This document shows positions 35,947-45,390 of a stretch of 64,000 nucleotides of DNA, piece after piece. Each line of letters starts with the position of its first letter. Position 1 is the first letter of the stretch. The stretch is from Alectoria sarmentosa. Lineage: Eukaryota > Ascomycota > Lecanoromycetes > Lecanorales > Parmeliaceae. Made by a program: the position numbers and the translations under genes. The stretch is taken from the NCBI GenBank assembly GCA_009733775.1, contig WOGZ01000115.1:30342-94341 (forward strand). Reading direction: 5' to 3'. The notes below the pieces were generated by a model that saw only the letters and a list, made by a program, of their open reading frames with translations, had not been told where the DNA came from and did no database searches.

Positions 35947-36759
35947 TGTTTACAAATTTCTAGCCTTAAGAAGCTATCGTTGATTCAGGTTAGCAGTAAC
36001 ATTTGAACGAGACAGAACAACTTGAAGTCTGATGAAAAATTACACAATGAAGTTGAGAATCTCAAAATAAAAGATAATTAGTGGAGCATTGAAGCGGTTC
36101 GAACCCAAGCAGAAGAGTTCAATCGGCGCTTTTAAAGAGAGAAAGAATCGAATGCCGCTCTATCTTGACCCTTTAACTTTATATTGAATCATCACATAAG
36201 GAAATGCCTGGCCCCGTAGACAGCAAATTGAAATTTATAGGTGTTTCGCAACGCTCGGGTCGTGCTGCCATCATTGAAGTAACCTTTTTTTTCCTCTTCC
36301 TACGCATGATCTCGGAGTTGGATGCTAACACTGACAATCTCATGTGTCATTACGTACTTGACAGTTTGAAGTAGAGTTCCCGTACCTAATGGTTTGTCCG
36401 GGCACTTACTCGTCTATGTACCTTCTTGCCTACGAGTACCTTCTTGCAACTTTGGAGTTGGAGTTTGGACGACTCGACGAGTAAGCGGGCTCTAAGCCAG
36501 GCGCTATATAAGTGAGATACGGGAGCTCCCGAGGTCCGCAAGTCTGATTTGAATCATGACATAAGGTAACGAGGTAAGGTGCCTCAGAGAGTACTGGCAT
36601 TGATTGGACATCAAAATATAAAACACAATAAATATTGCGAGTCTACATGTCTGCACTTTCTTTGCCTCTTTGCGTTGCTTCAATTTGCACCGCATATCCA
36701 TCCTTGCTCTCCTTCTCTTCAATTTTGGCATCCCTCTTGCGTAGCATAGGGCCTGCATC
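35947..36759. other. Intergenic region
   Basis: This 813-bp interval is AT-rich at 35990-36250 and has no supported gene. The GGTTCGAACCC at about 36095 looks like a tRNA B box, but no cloverleaf can be built around it. Confidence 0.45.
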
Positions 36760-38208
36760 ATGGACCTATCGAGCCCCACCGCGATAGCCCGCCTCATCCT
36801 CCCCAAAGTCCCTCTCATGCTCAATATTGCACTTTGGCATTCCCTCGGCATCTCTCAAACCTCGACTAAATGGGATCTCAAGACCGAGCTCATAATAAAG
36901 ACACTGCGATCAATGTTCAACTCCTCCCACTCTACCCCAATCTCGAAACAGCAGAAGGCGTCCTTGCACGATCCAGGAATCAAAGGAAAGATCTGGATAT
37001 CCAAGACCGCTTTCTCAGTTCCAGAGCAAGACCATGTTCTCAACATTCTCAACCAAGCCGTGGAAGATTTGAAAGAGCCGAGCGAGAAATACACACCTCC
37101 GCACATGGCTGCTGTTGAGGCAGAGTGGACAGGCTACCGCGCCAACGTTGACAATCATCGTCCTCGGCTTGACCTTTCCGAACGCCAACACTATTCGAAA
37201 CTCATGTCGGAGGTAAAAAGTGACGTGACATTGCTCTACTTCCACGGTGGAGCGCTTTTCATGATGGACCCCTGCACACACAGGGCCACCACTTCTCACC
37301 TCGCTCACCTGACCAATGGCCGCGTCCTCTCTGTCCGCTATCGTCTTGCTCCTCAGAATCCTTTCCCGGCCGCCCTTATCGACGCTTTGATCGTCTACCT
37401 CTCTTTACTCTATCCACCTCCAGAGTCCTTCCATACGCCCGTCCCAGCATCCCACATAGTTCTAGCAGGTGACTCTGCGGGCGGCAATATCTGTCTCTCC
37501 CTTATACAGCTACTCCTCCAAATAAATCGCTCCTCAACAAGGTCCATATTCTTCCACAACCACACCATTGCTCTACCTCTACCTCTACCAGCAGCGTGCT
37601 CGACTATGGCGCCATGGCTGGACCTTACACGGTCTATGCCCTCCATAACAACAAACGCCCATTACGATTATCTCCCGCCACCCATGAGTCGAGAAAAGGT
37701 ATCCAGATTCCCACACTGCGAAGCCTGGCCTACGGAGCCACCGCGAGGGGACTTATACTCGGATACTAGCATTTTGTGTCACCCTCTGGTGTCTCCGCTG
37801 GCGGCGAAAGATTGGACCGGTAGTTGTCCACTGTGGTTTTCTTACGGCGAGGAGATGTTAGCGGACGAGGCGCAGGTTGTGGCGTCGAAAGCTGCGAAGC
37901 AGGGTGTAACAGTTGTCTCGGAGCAGTGGGAAGCTATGCCCCATTGCTTTGCCCTGATACTGTTGGGGAGTTCTATGAGCAAGAAAGCCTACCAAAATTG
38001 GGCAGCATTCTGTCAGGACGCCGTCAATGGAGAAGAAATAAGAACAAAGGGGCTGTGGATTGAAGCAAAGACAGGAATGGAGAAAGAGGTCGAGATCAGA
38101 ACTCTATGTAGTATTAGTGACGGAGAGGTGAGGGAGAGGATGGAAGGAGCGAAAGCAGCAAGACGCTCGGGCAGCGAAGGAGAAGGCAAGTTGTTGCCGA
38201 AGCTGTAA
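36760..38208 (+). CDS. Alpha/beta hydrolase-3 (hormone-sensitive-lipase-type esterase)
   Basis: An intronless frame encodes 482 residues. The oxyanion-hole motif HGGA is at residues 162-165 (LLYFHGGALF), the nucleophile elbow GDSAGGN has Ser239, and the general acid/base pair is likely Asp in the EMLADEAQ segment and His in MPHCFAL. The YRLAPQNPFPAALIDA segment between them is characteristic of the HSL family (steryl acetyl hydrolase and lipase-like esterases). The N-terminal 110 residues include a helix with a hydrophobic patch (LPKVPLMLNIALW) that might associate with membrane. The C-terminal 80 residues are charged and not part of the core fold. Substrate is unknown; short-chain esters or steryl acetates are family-based guesses. 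Confidence 0.87.
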   Translation: MDLSSPTAIARLILPKVPLMLNIALWHSLGISQTSTKWDLKTELIIKTLRSMFNSSHSTPISKQQKASLHDPGIKGKIWISKTAFSVPEQDHVLNILNQAVEDLKEPSEKYTPPHMAAVEAEWTGYRANVDNHRPRLDLSERQHYSKLMSEVKSDVTLLYFHGGALFMMDPCTHRATTSHLAHLTNGRVLSVRYRLAPQNPFPAALIDALIVYLSLLYPPPESFHTPVPASHIVLAGDSAGGNICLSLIQLLLQINRSSTRSIFFHNHTIALPLPLPAACSTMAPWLDLTRSMPSITTNAHYDYLPPPMSREKVSRFPHCEAWPTEPPRGDLYSDTSILCHPLVSPLAAKDWTGSCPLWFSYGEEMLADEAQVVASKAAKQGVTVVSEQWEAMPHCFALILLGSSMSKKAYQNWAAFCQDAVNGEEIRTKGLWIEAKTGMEKEVEIRTLCSISDGEVRERMEGAKAARRSGSEGEGKLLPKL

Positions 38209-39891
38209 GACGAAGCCGGTTCCACATTAATTGGATCTTCAGCCGAGACATATGGGCATTTATGTATCACGCAGACAGATGACTTTATGCGATGGAACGC
38301 GAAACCCGATTTTGGTGTCAGAGGCTCGCGGAGATCATCTTGGTATCCATGAGGCGAGTTGTCAGGAATGGTGGCAGTCCGAGGGGTCTGCGTGAGCTTT
38401 TCTTAGGATGTTGGAAACAATCCGTTGGGAACTGCATAAACTCAAGTGGGTGCGTTGCCACATTTTCTGGGCAGCTTGCCTGCCTGGTCTTTTTCCATCG
38501 CGCACAGAGGAAACATGGCCCCATACCCTATACTCACAGACCTTATGAGTCCATGTACCCACATCGTACATCTCATACGGAAAGCGAAATTCGACCGCTT
38601 TGCACCCAGGATGCATACATTTGTGGCCTGCATAATACTCCTCGTCGTCACAGTACATGTTGCCGCTACAAGTGTTCATGATTGTCAAAGAACGCCGGGC
38701 TGCAAGCTGCTTCGGGCTGAGCTCATCGCCGTGCTCATGTTTGCAGTTGGAAAATGAGCATACGCCTACGAGGTGGTAAATTTCGCGGAATGTTCGAGCT
38801 TTAATGGCGTTCGTCATGCCTGCAAATGGCTTCGCCAAGGGAGCGTCGACGGGCTGTCCTTTGCTGTTATGGAGGATGGTATTTGTGCTTCGATATGTAG
38901 CATGCGTCTCTCGCATAGATGTGGGCTACGGTACAGCTGGTCTTGACACTATCGTGGAAGGATAGCTAGGTGGCTTTGGGTAATTGGAATTGAATGCTTC
39001 TGCAGGAAGCGAGAATTGTCGAGGCAGGATCTTGAAGTCTCAGAAGACTTCGGAGAGAGATATCCTGCGGAACTTGTCCGCTATCAGGGACAACTCTTGG
39101 GCAACATTATCGGAGGAGCCTCCGAAGATTATGTTTGCAATGGAGATGATCTCCGATGTGCAATTTCAATACTTCTGCAGTGATGCGGAGGTCCGGTATA
39201 AAGAAGCTTATTGACCGCCAGAGAGGGAATAGCCCCTTGCCACGTATCTTGTCATCAGAGCACTCCTTATTGTTCCTAGGATCCATGAAATCACAAAGGA
39301 AATAAATTATCAAACCGGTCAGATTTCTCACATTGGTCGGTGATATTGGAGTCAATATAGGTTTTACTCAGACCTCTTATGTGTCCACATACGCGGACAA
39401 CAATCTCCAGATCATGCTGGAGCTCTGGAATTTCGCCTCTTAGATATTCTGAGACGGACTTGCGGAGCAGCTGGGCAGCCTCCCGACCTCCTCCCTCGGT
39501 CTCCTTGATATGAACCTCCAGGAATTGTGAATGTTAGTAGGCCGAAGACCGACACTGGAAAGTCTGAGAGGATTGCTTCCTTACTTTAATGTAATCACCA
39601 TCTATCAGGATGGAGATGAAGCCATTGCAATTCTAATGCGTGGCTCGGGTCACCATCCTTCCGCAATAGATGAAATCGGATCCAAAGCAGAGACTCACCA
39701 TCTTCTTCTGCTTGTTCTTCAATTCTACTTCGGATTCTTGATAGCGCTGGTGGTACAAGCCCGACATGTCCTTCTCGCGCTCCCGCTTCATTTCCGCATC
39801 ACTAAGCTTCTTGCTGAGGATCCTGACTTCCTCGAGCAAGTCCTTTATGATCGAGCGGCACCTCTGTCCCAAAACGAGGATTGCAGAATCT

Positions 39892-40680
39892 TTGCTAATG
39901 GCTTTTGATACCCGCACGCAGCCTTTTGATACATGTACGTAGCCCTCTATTTCGCATACCTTTACTGACGCATCAAACACTCAATAGAAATCTGAAACTT
40001 TGACGCCCTGATGTAGAGACTTGATATACGTTACGGCGCTCTGATACAAGAACTCAATGCCCTTGATATAGGGACTTATTGCCCTGGCGCAGGGATTTGA
40101 TGTACGTTACGGCGCCTTAACGTAGGAATTTGATCTCCTTTTGTTATGGGGAGCCCAGATAAAAATAAGGGCTTGATGCTCTGATGTAGGGTTTTGAAGT
40201 TCATTGAATACCCTGTGCGAAGGGACTGGATGCCCTATGCGAAGGGACTTGGTTCGATATTTTGTAATTGTATTTGAAAAAGGATGCGATGTCCGTGTTG
40301 AAAAGATGATTAATTCTCAGCCTTCTCCGGCCTATTTTCATGTCAATCACATATTTTTTTATTATATAAAGGACTGCTTCAGGGAAGCTTTGGGAAAATA
40401 ATCAACTCATTCTTCACATCGCATTCCATCCCATCATCATATTTCAACAATTCGATGGTATGGGATTGGATGCTCGATGAAATGAGATTGAATGCCCGTG
40501 TGAAGGGATTGGATGCCCTGTGTGAAGGGATGTCCTGAATCTCAAGCCCTAGCCTTAGATCACCTGTTTGATCATTGGCGTCGAGAGGTATACTCGCCTT
40601 ATTAACCTGTTTTGTTTAGCTTTGGGGGGCTACGTACATGTATCAAAAGGCTACGTGCGGGTATCAAAAGCCTTGCTAAT
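39892..40680. mobile_element. hAT-like MITE with 45-bp inverted repeats and 8-bp target duplication
   Basis: Bases 39900-39944 and 40628-40672 are inverted copies with one mismatch, beginning GGCTTTTGATACCCGCACG. They are flanked on both sides by TTGCTAAT (39892-39899 and 40673-40680), a perfect 8-bp target duplication as made by hAT transposases. Each terminus itself contains a doubled TTTTGATAC word. The 773-bp element has no transposase. Its interior is a degenerate array of units around GACTTGATGCCCTGTG. It lies inside the coiled-coil exon of the adjacent pseudogene: removing it and one copy of the duplication joins the two halves in frame. Confidence 0.85.
39990..40540. repeat. Degenerate minisatellite-like repeats inside the MITE
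   Basis: The words TTGATGCCCT, GGGACTTG and GATATACGTTACGGCGC recur with changes (for example 40021-40045 and 40090-40115; 40205-40255; 40490-40530). Spacing is irregular, about 22-28 bp per unit in the better-kept parts, so it looks like an old array rather than a young satellite. Confidence 0.6.
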
Positions 40681-40763
40681 TCAACAACTTTGGGTCTGTC
40701 AAGATCTCCATCTTTGAGTCGCTCGTAGCGCTTGTAGGAATTCTATCGTACGAGCCATGATGC

Positions 40764-41134
40764 TTGGAATTAGCAGAGCGTGAACGCGCCCAGATTAGTG
40801 TATTGATACAGGAATTTCTACCTCTGAAGAAGCAGTTGGCGGGGAACAAGCAGGATTTGCGTGCCTGCCTACCTATGGAACAATCGCCTTTAGCGCGGTA
40901 CAAATCGTCAACACAAAGGTCTGACTTGCCGAAGCACTTGAGTTTCTAAAGCCGAAGCAAATTATATGGGGAGGATCACATTATGCGAGTCAACCAACAT
41001 GGCCAGTCCTAGTTGCCTACCACAAGGTCAAAGAAGGATTTCCTCCAAAGTTTCAAGCACTTACTTTAGTCTTTAAAGATCATAGTGGAAAATTACGGGT
41101 ACGTTGCATCATCCAGAACCTAGTCGGCATTTAA
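40764..41134 (+). pseudogene. Possible degraded coding fragment
   Basis: Two plus-strand open stretches in different frames lie end to end: a helical charged one (40764-40949, LAERERAQISVLIQEFLPLKK) and one at 40925-41134 that reads EFLKPKQIIWGGSHYASQP and continues with a plausible beta-rich sequence to a TAA. They overlap around 40925-40949 in different frames, so a frameshift or a lost intron would be needed to join them. I do not recognise the family. It may be chance. Confidence 0.3.
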
Positions 41135-41980
41135 ACAGTCACTCATCGATAGTAATACGATAGATCTAGCACTCGTCATTCCTAGCGAAACACCTCACGA
41201 GACTATCTTCAATCACGATATCAACATTGACAGGCTGCAAAAGCAAGCATGTATATCAATCCGTCCTTTGAAACATACTGATGATGCCTATGGCCTCTTG
41301 AAAACATCAATCATGCTCCGAACCCGCGTGTCTGTAAAAAGAGGCATGGGAGGCTCTGTTCGACCCTCAACAATAAGTCGACTGTCGCTAGCTTCGAATG
41401 GGGATGATTTGCTGATGCAGAAAGCATTAGCTAATGCTTAAGAAGCGAACACGTGCATGCGGTGAGTAAAGCGAAGGCAGGATCAGACTGTTGAGCTTGA
41501 AATTTGTTTTGTTACTTCATGGAATATCAGAAGTTATCGTTTAGAAGTAGGAATCATCATGCATAGAGTAGTGGAAATGAAAATTACATCATGGAAGAAG
41601 ACCTACCAATTACCTCACTCAATGACCGACAGAATGCGGCCTGGCGACTTTGGCCACAAGTACCCTAGAACAGTAGCAGCCATTTTAATTTGAACTCCCT
41701 GTACATGAAATCAGATCTGATGTGTTCGTCGTGTTTGTCGAGAGTCGAAACCCGTCAAAACATTTTGCCGCAAATTAAAAGTGGACGAGCGCGCTGGGCT
41801 TTGCCGCGGCCTTGGCATTCAGCGTCATTTTCGTGAGACTGCCTGGCGTCTCCAGCCCGGTAAAACACAGACAGAGAGTGTGAACAGTCTATTTATTCTA
41901 CGAGTACGAACGAATCCGCTTTGCGAGACACACAACCTCAATTTCATATCTAATAGACTTAACAGCCCAAAGCCTTAAGA
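41135..41980. other. Intergenic region upstream of NTF2
   Basis: No gene is supported. The last few hundred bases are presumably the NTF2 promoter and 5' leader. Confidence 0.45.
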
Positions 41981-42702
41981 ATGGGAGGTAAGCATGCTCT
42001 TGCCTTCGGGTTGCCCTAGCCACCACGTCCCCAAAGCAGCGAAACGTTGCTGCTTCTCATCTCCCTGCTAACACTTTCTCTCAGACTTCAACGCTATCGC
42101 TCGTAAGTGCAGCACACCGCTGCACGGTCCCAACTCTCGATTACGATATTGAGAAGGCCTAGATGAGCTGAGCTATACGCAGAGCAGTTTACCGAATTCT
42201 ACTACAACACCTTCGACCAGAACCGCACGAACCTGGCTGCCCTCTACGTTCGTAGACACCTCGGACCTCTAGACTCCGACATACTGAACGAGTGCCTGAG
42301 ATAGCGCGACAACTCTATGCTCACATTTGAAACAGCGGCTGTACAAGGCGTGGCTGGCATCATTGAGAAGCTCAAGGTATATGGAGCATGCTTCAAGTGC
42401 AACATTCCGCCATTTTGACGTGAATCCCAGAGCCTACCATTCGAGAAAGTTGCCCACAAAGTGTCCACTCTCGATGCACAGCCCTCGAACGAGAGCGGCG
42501 GAATACTGGTCATGGTCACTGGGGCGCTGCTGGTAAGCCCTGGCTCCATTTATGGCTGTCTGCATTAGTAAATGACCTATTGGTTGTATCCTAGGTCGAC
42601 GAGGAGCAGCGGCCGATGAATTACACCCAAGTCTTCCAACTGCTTCCAGACGGCTCAGGCAGCTATTTCGTGTTCAATGACGCCTTTCGGTTGATCTATT
42701 AG
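41981..42702 (+). CDS. NTF2: Nuclear transport factor 2
   Basis: Six coding exons (41981-41987, 42085-42102, 42183-42247, 42305-42376, 42431-42532, 42595-42702) give 123 residues. NTF2 is a homodimeric carrier that binds RanGDP and FG nucleoporins and returns Ran to the nucleus. The spliced product runs MGDFNAIAQQFTEFYYNTFD, then LALYRDNSMLTFE-type sequence, SLPFEKVAHKVSTLDAQPS, and ends YFVFNDAFRLIY, matching the whole family length. The first coding exon is only 7 nt and the second 18 nt; both are required to give the conserved N-terminus in frame and both have strong signals (GTAAGC and GTAAGT donors, GCTAAC branch point). Five introns in 372 coding bases is unusually dense. No part of this gene is visible without splicing. 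Confidence 0.95.
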
Positions 42703-43438
42703 CGGATGGTTGATGCGATGGTGTCAAGTGCAAGGGTACTTTGCGGACGTCTTCAAGATGATAAGCACTTCCTGGCCGACGTGAGATACCGGCAATTTAC
42801 TGCAGATGGAGCAGCATAACGGGAACATGTACTTTAGCTTAGAAGGACTGGTGTACTTTTCCCAGAATCTGAGGGTAGAATACACGATTTCCCCTCTGGC
42901 AATTGATACATGTCATGATGTGACGTGGCACAGAGGCTGGGACTGAAAGCGCCTCTTGCAGGCAATAACATGGTACTTTGACTTCAAGTTCCCCCAAACC
43001 CCAGTAATAACAGCACACCAAAATCTAGATAAAGAGAAAGTGTCCTGATTCTGCGATCTTTACCAAGAACTTGATTGTTGAAGACAACCGTTCTTCAAAA
43101 CAGCGGCAATCGCAGATCTCTGAGCCCTGCGCTAGTGAAACCCTAAGTTACCTCGTACAATTTGGTGTTAAGGGACCTGATATCTGGAGGAGCCATGACC
43201 AAGAGTAAACAACATCAAGTCTTACCCAAAAGCTATCTTCACTCAACCCTTTCCACAACATCCTCAGTTTGTAGCCCTTGCTGTTTTTAACCATCGTTGA
43301 ACTCACTCCTTGAAGCAGCCTCGTACGCATATCCGCTAAACCCACCACTGAGCAAGCCCCTCTCTCCCTCCCTGTTGAACCAAGCTTGGCGAGCACGAAA
43401 GCCCTTGAAGCCAGAGGGAGGAATCTGGAAGCCCTACA
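42703..43438. other. Intergenic region between NTF2 and TVP18
   Basis: These 736 bp hold the NTF2 3' end and the TVP18 upstream region. The short frames here show no conserved features. Confidence 0.45.
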
Positions 43439-44270
43439 ATGACGCTCGCCGAAGAGCTTAGGTCGCGCAATTTCAGTGAGTAAAGCAACAGCTCTTGGAC
43501 ACAGGGCCCTATTGATACCCTGTGGCAGGCATCTATGGGCAATGGTCAGTCATCCTCTCTCACTCTCTTTCATCGTTTCCGCAACAGGATCTTAAGATAG
43601 TTATGATCGACTCTATCTGAAGCTTGAAAGAGAGAGATTACAGGTTGTTGGCTATCAAACGCGCGGAGATTCGGCGATGTTAGCCAGAGCTTCCAAGCTT
43701 CGGAACCATGGTGAAGGATCACGAAGACGCTCAGGAAACTATGAGCATGCGAAGACTCGTTGAAAGAAGCAGAGACGGTGTCCGAACACTCGCCAGTCCT
43801 GTTGCTGACGATACTTTGATAGGATGGGAGTGCTGTGCATAGTCCTTTGCATCGCCCTTGGCATATCGCATCTCATTCATCTCAACCTGCTCATCATATT
43901 CGGTATCATATGCCTGTGAGTAGTTTCGATGTACCCTGCATGAGAACCTCACTGACTGTAAACCTAAAGCTGCTCGGGTCTCACACTCATCTTCGTTGAA
44001 ATACCCTTGCTCCTCCGCATATGCCCGACTTCACCCACCTTCGACAAGTTCATTCGACGTTTCACTACCAACTACATGCGTGCAGGAATTTACGGTACCA
44101 TGAGCTTGATTCAATGGCTTAGCATCATCGTTGATCCCACGAGCTTGATCGCGGCAGCAGTAGTGTTGCTGCTTGCCGCATCTTGCTATCTTATCGCTGG
44201 ACTCAAGGGGCAAGGGTTCGTGGGGAGCAAGACGCTGGGTGGACGAGGTGTTGCACAGATGATTGTATAG
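43439..44270 (+). CDS. TVP18: Golgi membrane protein Tvp18
   Basis: Four exons (43439-43475, 43529-43544, 43823-43915, 43970-44270) encode 148 residues. Tvp18 is a small Tlg2-vesicle/late-Golgi tetraspan protein of uncertain biochemical role. The spliced product begins MTLAEELRSRNFSIYGQW, has hydrophobic helices (VLCIVLCIALGIS; LLIIFGIICLCSGLTLIF; IQWLSIIV; LIAAAVVLLLAASCYLI), the LLRICPTSPTFDKFIRRF loop and ends VGSKTLGGRGVAQMIV, as in other filamentous fungi. Exon 2 is only 16 nt and the following intron (278 bp) is long for this region. All junctions keep the phase. Confidence 0.92.
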
Positions 44271-45390
44271 GAAGTTAGGCAGCCGGACCGAAGATTGATG
44301 ATGCGGAGGTCCATGCGTGGAAAATCAATGGTCAAGGACCAATCAACAAGAGCGAGGTACATCCTTTGTCATAGCAGTATCACGACGTTGCGGAAGAGAA
44401 ACGGTCCTTTGTACCATTACATTTCCTTTTTTCTTCTCATCCTTGCATGAACAGCGAATTCAGCGGGTCTCTCGAGCGTGTGCCTTTGCTGGGATTGGGA
44501 GAAGCCTTGGAGCGGCAGGTGTTCTACAGGACCGAAGGTTATGCAAGAAGGACTGGTTAAAATGGCTCTGTAACTCCACTGTCGTGCATCTCAATTTTAC
44601 GTCTTCGCAAGCGGGGAAAACAGGAGGCTAAACACGTGAGACGCAGAGCGCCACACGCGTCTGTACATAGCTCTCCTAGAGTACTACAGACTACTATTAG
44701 GCGTTGAAACCAAATATTTCCTGCCTTCCTGCGGAACTCGGCCAAAAGGGTCAAATGCCTATTGTACGAAACCATCAAGGTGAAGCACGAGAAGTGGAAG
44801 CAATGGCGCATACTTTAGCTAGAGGCAGAAGTCGGAAAACCTGCCCTTTTCTGCCAAATCACGTCTTTGTTGCATCCTTGACCTTGAAAGGCAACCGTTG
44901 GCGAGGCAAGTCTGGCGCCGATCATTCTCATCTCTGCCCTGTTAAAGGATTGGACACCCCCACCCTTCTGCATCTTCCCTTTTTCTGCATGCTCTCGTCC
45001 ACATCCTTCTCTTTCGTCCTTCATAGGTATTCCATCAATCGCTTACGCTACCGAGAGAAGAAGTGAGTCGAATTGCAAGTCTTGCTCTGCCTGCTCCCTT
45101 AGATCCCTTGGATGAGAGGGGAAGCCCCTCAACCTCTGAAAGAATGTACATACGCAGGAGATGAACATGCTTTTGATACTCAATAAACTCATTATCAAAT
45201 CTTTTTGGCATTATCCTGCTTTTTTCTGATGCATGCTACCCGCTGCACCAGGTTGCGTCATTGCCTTTGATCTTAAGCAGCCGATATCCAACTTTTGGAT
45301 CGTCACACTGGGGACTAACCAATCATTTGCAGAGTGAACGCCAACAGATTCCTGCTATCCTTCATCATCCTCGAGGCTAATTAGAGAACC
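44271..45390. other. Intergenic region upstream of AIM21
   Basis: This 1.1-kb interval has only short unsupported frames. Its 3' part is pyrimidine-rich (44960-45030 and 45190-45230), consistent with a fungal promoter. Confidence 0.45.

Larger units (their letters stand above)
38362..40742 (-). pseudogene. Decayed CCCH zinc-finger / DUF7923-type gene, interrupted by a MITE
   Basis: Minus-strand sequence reads, in order, as an N-terminal coiled coil (YKRYERLKDGDLDRP to about 40742, then DSAILVLGQRC from 39891 down to 39699), a small exon with ILIDGDYIK (39585-39632), a domain with GGREAAQLLRKSVSEYLRG (from 39515), FGGSSDN, and a C-terminal Cys-rich part with CSFSNCKHEH and CDDEEYYAGHKC (38362-38916). 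This order matches the fungal NYN-like DUF7923 plus CCCH-finger family. It is broken by a TGA at 39291-39293 with a frameshift there, an extra base near 39124-39133, a TGA at 39040-39042, a TAG at 38926-38928, and the MITE at 39900-40672. Intron signals between the coiled-coil and domain exons are intact. The last 185 codons remain open, so a truncated product is conceivable. I read it as a pseudogene. Confidence 0.75.

Noticed and set aside
36085..36110. GGTTCGAACCC resembling a tRNA T-loop
   Set aside because: The upstream 70 bp is AT-rich and cannot form a cloverleaf.
39034..39346. Introns as an explanation for the broken frame of the CCCH-type gene
   Set aside because: A GTGAGA donor (at about 39318) and a CCTAG acceptor (at about 39277) exist, but splicing them leaves the wrong phase and creates a stop, and the TGA at 39040 and TAG at 38926 have no usable flanking splice sites.
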